Positions 1-10,514 of a stretch of DNA of 33,921 bases are shown here, in pieces (position 1 is the stretch's first letter; every line of letters starts with the position of its first letter). Origin of the DNA: Intoshia linei (lineage: Eukaryota > Orthonectida > Rhopaluridae). The DNA is taken from NCBI GenBank assembly GCA_001642005.1, contig LWCA01000282.1:1-33921 (forward strand), read 5' to 3'. The notes beneath the pieces were generated by a model, which worked only from the letters and a program-made list of their open reading frames with translations, was not told the origin of the DNA and ran no database searches. The translations under genes were made by a program, and so were the position numbers.

Positions 1-273
1 GTCAAACCAGCTGACCGAAAAAGTTCTTTTGATGACGATAATGGTTTCTTTGCACGTTCCAATGACAAACTTCGGTATCCTCGTGTATTCAGTCCTTTGA
101 TACCGCCTTTAGGTTTTCGCGCCCTTTTTCGTTCAGAGTGTATTTCTTTATCGTTCTTACATTCCTTTCGATTTTTGACGTAATTTCGTGAAGACTATTA
201 CCTTCGCTCAAAAGTTTGGTAATTTTGGTTTTTTCGTCCTTTGTAAGATCTTTTTTTGCCCCATTATTTATTT

Positions 274-290
274 ACCTAATAATTTGGAAC
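274..290 (-). repeat. inner copy of transposon terminal repeat motif
   Basis: The 17-base motif ACCTAATAAyTTGGAAC is found here and again at 446-462 with one mismatch and in the same orientation. The 172-base spacing and the position at the end of a Tc1-like element fit an IR/DR-type terminal repeat with two transposase-binding sites, as in Sleeping Beauty. Confidence 0.65.
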
Positions 291-445
291 ATCAATTAAT
301 TAAAAAAGTTAATTAATTACTTTTTCTTTGACGATACACAAAATTTAAAAAACTTCAATCTCCACAAATATTATAAGTTTAATTACTTAGCAAAAAAAAT
401 TATCAATGTAAACAGTAAATCATGGTGTTCGGCAAAACGTGACTT

Positions 446-468
446 ACCTAATAACTTGGAACGCAGTG
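446..468 (-). repeat. outer terminal repeat of the Tc1-like element
   Basis: Read on the minus strand the element starts CACTGCGTTCCAAGTTATTA directly after TA at 469-470. It contains the outer copy of the 17-base motif also found at 274-290. Confidence 0.65.
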
Positions 469-551
469 TATAAGATTTTGAAATTGAAAATAATCATAAT
501 GTTGATAATTTTAAAATCTTAATCAGAATGTATATTTTTTATAATTCTAGG

Positions 552-645
552 ATGGGTTTAAATTTAAAAAAAAAAAAGATAATTGGGTTTTTGACGTTTA
601 AGAACTCAATTTTGAAAATTTCGAGTATAATTTCAAAATTAAAAC
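552..645 (+). repeat. fragment of the dispersed internally repetitive family
   Basis: The segment ATAATTGGGTTTTTGACG followed by AAGAACTCAATTTTG closely matches the unit at about 8847-8880 in the large intron of the second lipase gene (AATTGGGTTTTTGACCCTG, then AGAGCTCAAATTC). It is a short stray piece of that family just upstream of the first visible lipase exon. The rest of 469-707 shows nothing further. Confidence 0.55.
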
Positions 646-707
646 ACATTTTATTTTGTTGCCATTAATAACATATGAGCCATATTGTGTTTTTAAATTA
701 ATTATAG

Positions 708-3244
708 GAAATGCATACAAAAAAGGATCACATCATTTTTCACGTTCATGGAGGAGGCTTTATTTCACAAAATTCTAAACACCATGAAGTAATAGTATAC
801 ATTTTTTTTGTTGATTAGTTTTTTATATTATATATTACTTTAGGTTTACTTGAAACAATGGGCCCATGAATTGGGCATGACGATAATTTCAGTAGATTAC
901 ACTTTAGCACCACACGCCAAATATCCAACTCAAATTTTTGAATGCATTGCTGCTTACGATTGGGTTTTACAAAATAAAAATAAATTTAGTAAATATATAC
1001 ATTTTATAATTCAAGTGTTTTAAAATTAGAGTAATAATAGTTAACCACCCTACTAGGGTTTCAATGGGTACGGACGGACACAGTACATTTTTAATATTAA
1101 CAGGTGAGTTAAAAAATGAAAAATTTTCAATTTCATCATTTACTTAACCCTTAGACCAGTTTTTCCTAACACTTTATGCTAAACCTTCAAAAAATAACCT
1201 GATGATCAATTCCTTTTTGGTACTGATATAACAATTCAATCATAAAAGAATCATTATAAGTGAGCGACTATTATTTACTAAAAACTATCATTTTCTAATA
1301 AATTACAAATCAAAAATTTTATTGTCGAAAGTCGAGCTAAGTATATTTATTTTATAGAATTAATATCATTGCCTATGATTATTACAGATTTAATATTAGG
1401 TATGACACTGTCATTGACACATGATAATCCCAATTGTCCTTTTTAAAGATTTCGAGAGTTTAAAAAATATATATTCACGGCCAAAAACCCAAAATACTTT
1501 TTTTTTAATAGAAATAGCCCTAGAATTTAAAAAAATACAGATAGTACAGTTGTATCCTGTTGCCACACACAAAAAATTTCAATCTGAATAAGTGACGCCT
1601 TCACAGTCAAAAAGTATTTTAGTATTCATATATTTTTTTCCGAAATATTTTATTAACACAAAAATGTGAAATAATTAACTGTCCAAAAATTAAAAAAAAA
1701 ATTCTGATAGAGCTTATTGCAGTTGATATAAATACAAACGTCAACCCCAGAAATCTAAATCGTAAAAGTCTACGCAAATGTTAACAAAAAAATTATAGAT
1801 GGAATAATTAACTTTAAAGTAAAAAGTAATGTGATATGATGGTTCCACCTGAAACAAGTTTGGGGACCACTCTTTTAAAAAATTGATAATAGTGAATAGT
1901 AGGATTTTTAAGTTAAATTTTCAATATGAATTTATTTTTTTGGTAGAATAAAAAGTTGCCCTCGGCAGAGCTATGTGCTGTTTGTACGTAGTACATAACA
2001 GTCAATCTAGTGTTATATAAAAATGAATGTATGTTACCGTTTATTTAAACAAATCCAATTTCTAATACAGTTTTTCCCAGAGCATGTTTATATCTATTTT
2101 TCAGTTTCGGAATTTGAGTTATTCAGGGTCAAAACACCAAGTTGCCCTTTTGCTTAAAAATAAAATGTAATAAAACATATTATGTGGTGCGTTTTTAAAT
2201 CATGAACATTGTAGTAAATCTCAGCCTCAGAAACGCATACCTTCATGGTCAAAACCACAAATTACCATTTGTTTTAAAAATGAAACATCCTAAAAAGTTA
2301 TAAAACATAAACACTGGGACGTTGTAATAAAATTACTATTGTCGTATATCTAAACCACATAAACTTACATCTTCATGGTCAAACCTCCACATTACCCGTT
2401 TTAAGCTTCATCTTAATCTGAAAATTATACATTGGATCGTAACGTAATTTAAATATTATAGATTGGAATGGAAAAAAAATTTTATTTGCTGGAGACAGTG
2501 CTGGGTCAAATATTCTATTTAGTATGGTGTTGATTTGTTTGGCAGAAAATAAAAGAATGCCGGATGCAATTTTTAGCCATTATGGTGTATTTAATGTCAA
2601 TTGGAGTCCTTCGCCTTCAAGTAAATAAATTGATTATACATAACATACTAAATCCATTTTAAACCTAAATTTAAATGTAGGAGCGCTGAGCCTAATGGAC
2701 CCTTTGCTACCATTGGGTGTAATGTACACATGTTTCGATGGTAAATATTTTTTCAAATCAACTATAAACATGTAATTTAGCATACGTTGACAGTGTAGAA
2801 AGCATGGATGAAGCATCATTAAATACCCTCGAACGCATATCAACCAGATTATTAAAAATGGAAAGAACTGAACGCATGGACACTAAACTAAAAAATCTAA
2901 AAATGAACAGAAAAGAATCACCATTCAGATACAAACACCAATATTCAAAATCATGCATAGACATCATAAAACAAAAAGTATTTCCAAACTCTCATTTACT
3001 GTCACCAGCATTTGTATCTGATCAAGTAATAAAAAGATTCCCGCCAACGCATTTTTTTGTGTCAAACGTTGATCCGCTTTTGGATGATTCCGTATACTTT
3101 GCTAAAAGATTTAAAACGAATAACACTCCAGTGAGTCTGAATGTATTTCAAGGATTACCACACGGATATTTGAACTTGATAAACCAAAGTAAAGACATAA
3201 AGGCAGCTTCAAACAAGTGTGTTGAGATCATGAGACAAACATAG
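708..3244 (+). CDS. hormone-sensitive lipase-like gene 1 (catalytic half, 5' part outside window)
   Basis: Exons 708-788, 844-988, 2462-2620, 2681-2740 and 2781-3244 join in frame to 302 codons plus a TAG stop. The product is the C-terminal alpha/beta-hydrolase half of hormone-sensitive lipase, which hydrolyses acylglycerols and steryl esters in the cytosol and on lipid droplets. Visible motifs are the oxyanion-hole HGGGF (exon 1), VYLKQWAHELG and SVDYTLAPHAKYP (exon 2), GDSAG with the catalytic Ser (exon 3), LSLMDPLLPLGV (exon 4), and VDPLLDD with the catalytic Asp and LPHGYL with the catalytic His (exon 5). All three triad residues are intact. The N-terminal HSL domain is absent and should lie left of the window, beyond the Tc1-like element. 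Intron 3 of this model (989-2461) is swollen by repeats. It is a tandem paralogue of the next lipase gene, and the exon lengths 145, 159 and 60 are identical in both. Confidence 0.88.
1440..2440 (-). repeat. dispersed internally repetitive element, copy A (head-to-tail dimer-like)
   Basis: This lies in an intron of lipase gene 1. In reverse orientation it carries the same ordered modules as copies B (7340-9012) and C (26311-27890): the CTGTTATGTACTACGTACAA module (about 2001-1955), the AAAGAGTGGT/TTCCACCTGAAAC module (1880-1842), the AGATTTCTGGGGTTGACG module (about 1758-1741) and the module near CACACACAAAAAATTTCAAT (about 1585-1565). Beyond the first module, 2010-2440 holds further units of the kind CTTCATGGTCAAAACC, which belong to the far end of the element as judged from copy B. 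The tail of one unit therefore seems to abut the head of another near 2003-2012. No coding capacity seen. Confidence 0.6.
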
Positions 3245-3273
3245 TATTTAATGTACTATTCAATTACTCAAAT

Positions 3274-3564
3274 CTATTTAAATATTTCAATTCCAGACAG
3301 TCTGTCAAATTTAAAAGGCTGAGGCAATCTATATCCAACAGTCTTTGATTCAATTTGATAAAATGTCATGTTATTGTGTGTATAATAATCAACTTTTTGT
3401 AAATTTGTATCACATTTTTTAGAAAGACCTATTTTTAAAAATAAAAATGCAAAATATAGTACATTACACTTTGCATCAGTTTTAGCAAAAATGGAATACA
3501 TCCAATTGTGCTTTGTTACGCTTATATACTTGAATTTATTTCCAATATTAAATAGTGTATTCAT
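3274..3564 (-). CDS. small uncharacterised ORF, 96 aa
   Basis: An intronless ORF runs from ATG (3564-3562) to TAG on the minus strand. It encodes 96 residues, starting MNTLFNIGNKFKYISVTKHN and ending FKFDRLSGIEIFK, with a modest hydrophobic stretch in the middle (NVLYFAFLFLKIGL) and a basic character. I do not recognise a family. It is tail-to-tail with lipase gene 1, whose stop is 30 bp away, and head-to-head with lipase gene 2. It could be a real small (perhaps mitochondrial or membrane) protein gene. A chance ORF is a serious alternative, because AT-rich DNA rarely but sometimes leaves 96 open codons. Confidence 0.35.
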   Translation of the reverse strand: MNTLFNIGNKFKYISVTKHNWMYSIFAKTDAKCNVLYFAFLFLKIGLSKKCDTNLQKVDYYTHNNMTFYQIESKTVGYRLPQPFKFDRLSGIEIFK

Positions 3565-3989
3565 TTGAGTAAACTAGAGTTATATCGAATTTAAATTTAT
3601 TTCATAAACTATCACGAATTTTGATAACATTCAATCGACATGTGCATTTGAATAATTTCCAATTAAATCAGATTCAACTTATTTAATGTCATTTGTTGTC
3701 ACGTGTTGCGATAGTTACAATTATGCGAACAAATTTAATAATTAATTCATGCCAATAATTTTAATTTTATTGTTACAAATTGAGTTTTACAAATTACAAA
3801 CAAACAAAACAAATACATTTTTAAAATTTAATTTAAATTTCATTATGTAATAAATTGCTTAACACCTGAATATAAAAGCAAATTATTTAAATTACAGATA
3901 CTTGTATTTATACATTAATTACAAATTGTACTTTGCAAATCAAAGGATCAAGTAAAATTTTGTTAATATCAAGGTGTATTGGGAAATTT
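3565..3989. other. intergenic region upstream of lipase gene 2
   Basis: These 425 bases separate the small minus-strand ORF from the first in-frame ATG of lipase gene 2. They probably contain that gene's promoter and 5' UTR. A TATAAAAG string occurs at about 3871-3878, roughly 115 bases before the ATG, and a good splice acceptor ends at 3897. An untranslated or short coding upstream exon is therefore possible. Confidence 0.4.
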
Positions 3990-6900
3990 ATGAAGTGGTT
4001 ACTTCAGATTGGTTGTGTATCAAATTTTTTAATAAAGAGTAGTCACTATATTGTCACATTAATTGAAAATATTCGAGTTGACAATGACGTTAGGTACATA
4101 GATATTGAAAGATACAATAACAATGTTGATGTTTTGGTTTTATCTGAAAATGTTAAATCCAAGTCAAAGAATCTGTTTGAAAAGTTCAAATCTCAAGCAT
4201 TGGATGACACGTCTGGGAGTTTTAATTTTGTTAAATATTATTATCAAAAAATCATCAATTTCATCAGATGGATCTTTTATTGTGATTCTCACAATGGAAT
4301 TTATGATAATAAACGTGTTTTGGATACACTAGATTTGCTTGTTTGTGTTTTGGATAAGACCTTTTTTGAAAACGCACAATTTCTCAAAATTTACTCCAAG
4401 CTCTACGACGTTGACGAGTAACTAAATTTTTATTTATTATCGGGTTACCCTTTTTCAACTGAGTAATGTAGTAATATTCAGGAATAATCCACTTTTAACA
4501 ATTAAGCAACATTTTTAAATTTTATTAATTGTAAAAAGTAATAATAGTGAATTTAAAATTCCACCTTTTTTATTTTTACCTAAACTTTAAATTTAACTTT
4601 GAATAACTGCAGAACGATAATAAGAATTGATAGTGACAAAGACATAGTGACCATTTTAAAAAATTAAAATATTTTATTCTTGACAACGACAATGTGAATA
4701 GCAACGATTTTGTAATTTAAAATGTCGAGGCAAGAGCCTTGTTGATGTGGACAAGGGCTATAATACACTACGCATCGTTTGCAAATTTTTTAGGGTCGCC
4801 TAAAAAATTAAAAAAATAACCACAATCATTGTGGATTAGATTCTACATGGGCCTTATGGAAGCATTTAAAAATATTTTTGTTTATATTTTTAATTGAAAT
4901 GTATACTATCTATATAATTCATTTTTTAATGATAAAAATTAGAAAAACACCTGGAAATGGATATAGATCATTAAATATGACATTAGGTTTAATAATGATT
5001 CACATAAATGACTGTGTTACTGAAATATATCAATGCAAATCAAATGTATGTAATTTAAAAAGTTTACTCAAATTGGGCGTATATACCAAAGTTGTGATTC
5101 AATTGAAAGCATCAGTACATTACTTGAAGCAATTTACCTTGTACTTTAGTCCAAATGTTGAAAAATCTGAATCAAAAATTTGTTTACAAAATGAAACTAT
5201 TCATATTAATCAAATAATGAAGGAAATTGAAGTTATTTCTCAAGAAAAATATTTTGGTGATTCTATTGGATTTCAGGTTTAAAAGTAAACCATTTAATCC
5301 AACTTATTTTTAGTATCACCCAACCATAATCAACATTGTTAGAATCATCACATTTGGAATGGCTGTTACAGCCAAATCTTTTTTAATGAAAGCTAAACAT
5401 GAACCATCAAATTCAGTGGTGAAATGGATTACAATTTTTACATCATTCGTCTGTGCTCGCAATTATCGTGAATTGGCATCAAATCGAGTAATTTAGATTG
5501 TTTGTCTTTCATTTGTAACATTTAGATTACTACTGCAACTAGAGAAGGTCGATTGGATTTTTTGTTGCAATTTTGGAATCTTTATGAACTTGGCGTCATC
5601 ACAGTAATTTTTTTATTTTTTAAAATTTAAATTGAATTAAATTTAGTATACTTTTTCGTGCTTAATTATACAACCTAAAGTTGATAAAGTATTTGAAATT
5701 TGGTACAATAAAATCAGTGTTAAAACAAGATTAATCTCTCGAGTTTTAAGGAAAGGACAGGTTTTTAATTTTTTAACGATTTTTATGGATTTTGAAAATT
5801 TTTGATTTATTTTTACTACATTTACTTTTGTATTGTCTTAAAAGTTTCAACATTCACAAAATGTTATTTTTCTTTTTTGGGTTGTTTGTTTTTAATTTTA
5901 AACATTTGTCGCGCATTTTAAATTTAAATACAAGTTAAGTTAATTCTTAACCAGTATCATAAATAACATTGCAATATATTGATTTATTGGTATAATTTAA
6001 TGGTATGTGTAGGATAGAAATAATGTCGAAACAGGACATGATTTATCAAACGGATTAATATTCCATTGTCATGGAGGAGGGTTTATATCGCAAAGTTCCT
6101 TGTCTCATAAAGTAGGTTTATCATTATAAATGTTTTATAAATTAGATTTTTATAAAAATTAGGTTTATTTGTGCGAATGGTCAAATAAAGTTGGAGTGCC
6201 AATATTTTCAGTAGATTACAGTTTAGCAATTGAAAAGGAATTTCCAAATCAAATTTTTGAGGTGGTTGCGGCTTATGAATGGGCCTTGGAGAATAAGGAA
6301 AAATTGGGTATATTGGAAAAGATTTATATTATTTTTTAATATTTTTTTTAGGTTGGAATGGTAAAATATTATTAGCCGTGGGAGATAGTGCTGGTGCCAA
6401 TATTATATTCGGTTCAATAATTCTATTGATTCTTCAAAAGAAACGTATTCCAGATGCTATTTTTAGTCATTATGGCGTTTTTAATATTAATTGGACTCCA
6501 TCACCGTCTAGTATTTTTTTAGTACATAGTGTATATCGGGGGTCTCAACCTTTTTCAGGCTATCGCCCAAAAAAGTTTTGCATAAAATTCCATGGCTCAT
6601 CTTAAAAAACCTTAAAATATCTATTTTTATTTACAGTAAAATGCTTTATTTATTTAAATTTATACTAGTTAGTGACTACCTTGGTATTGGTGTTTGTTGC
6701 ACAATGAATCGTAATCAATTTCTATTATTTTATTCAATCTTAATCGCATTATTCCTCGTTTGTTCAGATCCAATTTTGACCTCTTCTTACTAAAAATATC
6801 GACCACTGCTGAAAATCCAGCTTCTACAAGCCATGTTGTAGGAAAAGCAATAATGCTTGGTTGAACATTATCAAACACAATTGGATTTAATTCTTGAATT

Positions 6901-9900
6901 CCCATAAATCCAAATACAATTAAAAATAGAAAATAATTAAATTAATCCAAGAGTTTTTTAGTTAGTTTAGGACTAATTTCATCATCTGGTTCAAAGTTTT
7001 GAAGATCTGTAAGATCTGTAAACCATAATTTTAAATTTATATTTCAAATTCATTATTAGATTATCATTTATAGACTTTGTTTTGGTTAGCAATTTTATGC
7101 CTTAATTCACCAAATTTTTTTTAATGTTGAAAATTTTCTGTGGGCCACATGGTCCACGTTGAGAACGCCTGGTGTTTATGGAAAATTTAATTCATTATTA
7201 TTTATACTATTTATGTATATAACTAATTTGACTGTTGTTTAATTATAATTGGTACAAATGGCAGCTTGTTATTCCAGGGCGGACTTTTTAATTTAAGGCG
7301 GATATTTTCATTGTTATAATCTATAATTATTATAGACAACTGGGTTGGCTGTTATGTAATTTGTACAAAAAGCACCTAGCTCTACAGAGGGCAGACTTTT
7401 CTAATTCTACTAAAAACATAAATTCAACAATACAAGCTTACTTAAAAATGCTACATTCAGTATTATCATTTCTTTAAAGGAGTGGATTCCAAACTTGTCT
7501 CACATTACCTTTTAGTTTATAGATATTTATTCCCACTTAATTTATTTTGTTAACAGATTTTTAAAAACAATTTTATGATCCTATTTTATTAATTTATTAG
7601 AGAGAATGAATTTATAATAGGGTGATAGGTCCACTTTTGATGTTGTTTTTTTTATTAGAAAACCTATTTTGCATGTGGATACCTTTTTTGATTTTAAGCA
7701 TTTATCATCCAAAAAAATGAAATCGGTTAATATTTACCCCCCCCCCCCCNATCGGTTAATATTTTCCCCCCCCCCCCCTCTCAAATGTGATTATTGAAAT
7801 TCATACAAAAATATTAGGATACATTTAAAATATAACTTTATTTTGTTTTAATCAGAATTTATTTTGTTTGTATGGATAATTATATTGGTAATTCCCTTGA
7901 TCTGTGTATTATGCTTTGTGGACCATTTTGTTTTTTAAATTCATTTCCAGCTCATTTATTTTGGTTTTGAATGATGTTCAAAATAAAATGATAACACCAT
8001 CCTAAAAATTGTCATAAATAGCTTAAATTCCAGAAAAAATAAAATTGTAACTATACCGATATTTACTTTTTTAATGTGATGGTATATGTTCAGTATCTGC
8101 TTTAGATAAGTAAAAAATATTTTTTATTAATAATTAACGGACTTAGAAATTTAAAAAGATATTTCGGGTGAACTTTACCAACAGTATATGAATTGTTATA
8201 TGTATTATTATAAAAATGATAATAACAAAGTTGTATATATTTGAATAATATTGGTTGATAATATGTTAAAAGTTATTTTTCACTAGGAATGCGTAGATTT
8301 CTGGGGTTAGAATTTTGTATTTATATCAACTGGAATAAGCTGTATCAGAATAATCTATTTTTTTTAATTGTAGGACCATTAACTCTTTCAAATTTGTTGT
8401 TTTACTGTTAAAATTTAATAAAATAGTTTCGAAATAAAAAAAATCTATACTAAAGGTTTTTTTTACCCTAAAGGCGTCACGTTATCAGATTGAAATTTTT
8501 TGTGTGTGTTAATGGGATATAATTGTATCGTCTGGAAAAATTTTTTAAATTCTAGATCTTTTCATTTTTTAAAAAAAAGAAAATATTGGGTTTTGATTGT
8601 GAAAATTCACTTTTTTGAGATTTCCGTTTTCGATGATGCTTACGATATTAAAAACTATCCCAGAATTTATGTTTTATAAAACTTTAAGACATGTTTCATT
8701 TTTAAAAAAATGTTTATTTTGCGGTCTTAACCATGAAGGTGGGAATTTCTGAGGTTAAGATTTACGACAACAGTAATGATTTTATAACGCATCAAGAATT
8801 TATGTTTTATTAAAATTTTGGGTTGATTTTATTTTTAAACAAAATGGAAAATTGGGTTTTTGACCCTGAAGAGCTCAAATTCGGAAAGTGAAAAATAGAT
8901 ATCAATATTTCCTGCAAAAAAATGTATTAGAAATTGGGTTTTTTAAATTCTACGACTGTTAATTTTTAAATATACAATGTACGATCACACACAGACATTC
9001 AATTTTATATAAGTAAACTTTACTTATTAAATTAATTTTTGGTACAAGTAAACTTACTTATTAAGTTATTATTATTATAATTGAAATATAACATAATATG
9101 TTATTAACATATATAATAATATATATACATATATTATAATATAACAAATAAACAAATATGTAATTTAAAATTTCAATTTAGGGGTATTATCTTTGATGGA
9201 TCCAATTTTGTCATATGGCGTATTATTTGAATGTTTATTGGGTAAAATTAATATATTTAAAACGTAAAATCATACAACTACAGATAATTAAAATTTTTAG
9301 TTACATATATTATCATCATAGTCTAAAATTCAGAGTCTAAATAATAAGAATAAATTAGTTATATTCATGAATTCATTCTATTAAGTTGTGTTAATTTATT
9401 TTATTATGTTTGAGTTTTTTTATTACAATGTTGAAACTGAAAGATATTTCTAAAATTCTTCTAAATCAAGGAATTTAACCGTATTGATCTAGAATTATCT
9501 GTATTTGTAACATATGAAAACATAACGTTAAATTTAGCTTACAAGTCAAAAATTGACCATCCAAAATTCAACTACATTTCGGATTTATTAAAAAAATCTA
9601 TTCAAGAAAATTGTCGAGTACAGGAAAACGTAAAGAAAGTACAGAATAATATTGAATGCATTTGTTTTTCAACATGTTCGTTTACCTACACCCACCATCA
9701 TACTTTTAGTCAAGTCGAATCTCTCAAATTGAAAAATATACCTAAATCTCCTTTTATTTCTCCCGCATTTACTCCACCTCATATTCTTAAACAATTTTGT
9801 CCTGTTTATTTTTATGTAATTTTGTTTATCTATTTTTTAACGTGTAAATTCATATATTCGCCAAATTGCATATATCTGCCATCAACAGGGTCAATTATTT

Positions 9901-10514
9901 ATGGGCTGCCTAATGTGAATTCTTAAAAAGAATATTTAGTCTATAATATAAAATTTTTTGATGAAATTTTAAAATAATTAAGTGTTTTTCAATTTGGTAT
10001 CTATCACCAATGTCAAAATTATGGAATTTTAAAAAAAATCAGGTGTGAGTTACAAATCTTAAGTTACAATTATGTTATCAATTAAACATAAATGATATTT
10101 ATTTAAATTTAAAATATTTATGTACAGTGTACAATTCAATGTACATAATAGAGTTCATTCTTATGTTGTAATGTATGAGAACTGGATTCATCATGTGTAA
10201 TTAATTTAAGAAATTTAGCCATAAGAGTTTAAAATTTTAAATGATAAAACTATCCAATCTAAATAGATGACATTGAGTATACGATTAAACCATTGTATTA
10301 ATTAAAGTGAAAAAATTAGGCATCCAACATGGACCCATTGCTGGATGATACAATACACTTTGCTCGTAGATGCAAAGAAATGGGCTTAAAAACGGAAACA
10401 AACATTGTAAAAGGTCTCCCGCACGGATACTTAAATTTTATTTTGATATCAAAGCAAGTTAAAGAAATTTCAAAAATGTGCATCTTGCACATGATTAATG
10501 AACTGCAGCTGTAA
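3990..10514 (+). CDS. LIPE-like: hormone-sensitive lipase-like gene 2, complete
   Basis: Eleven exons: 3990-4417, 4943-5276, 5314-5487, 5526-5603, 5647-5760, 6013-6111, 6163-6307, 6352-6510, 9182-9241, 9493-9815 and 10320-10514. Together they encode 702 aa, against about 775 in the short vertebrate form. Exon 1 splices so that YDVDE runs into KTPGNGYRSL, the conserved start of the HSL N-terminal domain. GDSIGFQ|YHPTI then matches the GFQFTPAI region. The catalytic domain follows with HGGGF, SVDYSLA, GDSAG, LSLMDP, a short regulatory module, then FISPAF, MDPLLDD and LPHGYL; the Ser-Asp-His triad is complete. Role: intracellular acylglycerol and steryl-ester hydrolysis. Oddities: the usual LAPE after VDYSL reads LAIE; the first ~140 residues are unlike the usual N-terminus; intron 8 (6511-9181) is 2.7 kb and filled with transposon debris. 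The start is the first ATG of the open exon; an upstream exon spliced at 3897 cannot be excluded. Confidence 0.9.
6537..7171 (-). mobile_element. hAT transposon remnant with transposase C-terminus
   Basis: It lies inside intron 8 of lipase gene 2. The ends are CGGGGGTCTCAACC and, from the other side, CAGGCGTTCTCAAC, which are imperfect inverted repeats of the hAT type CAGnGGTTCTCAACC. The flanks GTGTATAT (6529-6536) and GTGTTTAT (7172-7179) match at 7 of 8 bases, as an old 8-bp target duplication would. A minus-strand ORF at 6905-6669 reads FPTTWLVEAGFSAVVDIFSK, KRSKLDLNKRG and ends GSH, the C-terminal dimerisation region of ZBED5/SCAND3-like hAT transposases. The rest of the transposase is missing, so this is an internally deleted, inactive copy. 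Confidence 0.8.
7340..9012 (+). repeat. dispersed internally repetitive element, copy B
   Basis: The longest copy, about 1.67 kb, in intron 8 of lipase gene 2. In order: GGCTGTTATGTAATTTGTAC (7347), the AAAGGAGTGGATTCC module (7477), a C-run tandem (7737-7778), GCGTAGATTTCTGGGGTTAG (about 8290), GGCGTCACGTTATCAGATTG (about 8473), then several diverged units of the form ACCATGAAG...TTTCTGAGGTTAAGATTT and GACCCTGAAGAGCTCAAATTC, ending near CATTCAATTTTATATAAG. The units at about 8600-8900 are themselves diverged repeats of each other. No ORF of note. Class of element not recognised. Confidence 0.6.
7737..7778. repeat. duplicated poly-C run with an ambiguous base
   Basis: The string ATCGGTTAATATTT followed by a run of C occurs twice in tandem, with an N at 7750 between the copies. 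This is either a short tandem duplication or an assembly or sequencing artefact around a homopolymer. Confidence 0.7.

Larger units (their letters stand above)
1..468 (-). mobile_element. Tc1-like DNA transposon, end with decayed transposase N-terminus
   Basis: On the minus strand, about 257 to 1 reads as the N-terminal helix-turn-helix part of a Tc1/mariner-type transposase: a basic start, a KDLTKDEKTKITKLLSEGNS stretch, then KIERNVRTIKKYT. The frame shifts by one base near position 120, after which RKPKGGIKGLN and LSLERAKKPLSSSKELF follow in another frame. The ATG near 263 is also out of frame with the body, so the gene is broken. The element end is at 468, next to a TA dinucleotide (469-470), as expected for Tc1 insertion into TA. 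The rest of the element lies left of the window. It probably sits in an intron of the lipase gene that follows. The family call rests on remembered Tc1/Tc3 patterns; the frameshift is seen directly. Confidence 0.8.

Noticed and set aside
9182-9493. Acceptor at 9469-9470 for lipase gene 2 exon 10.
   Set aside because: It gives the wrong phase after exon 9. The acceptor at 9491-9492 keeps the frame.
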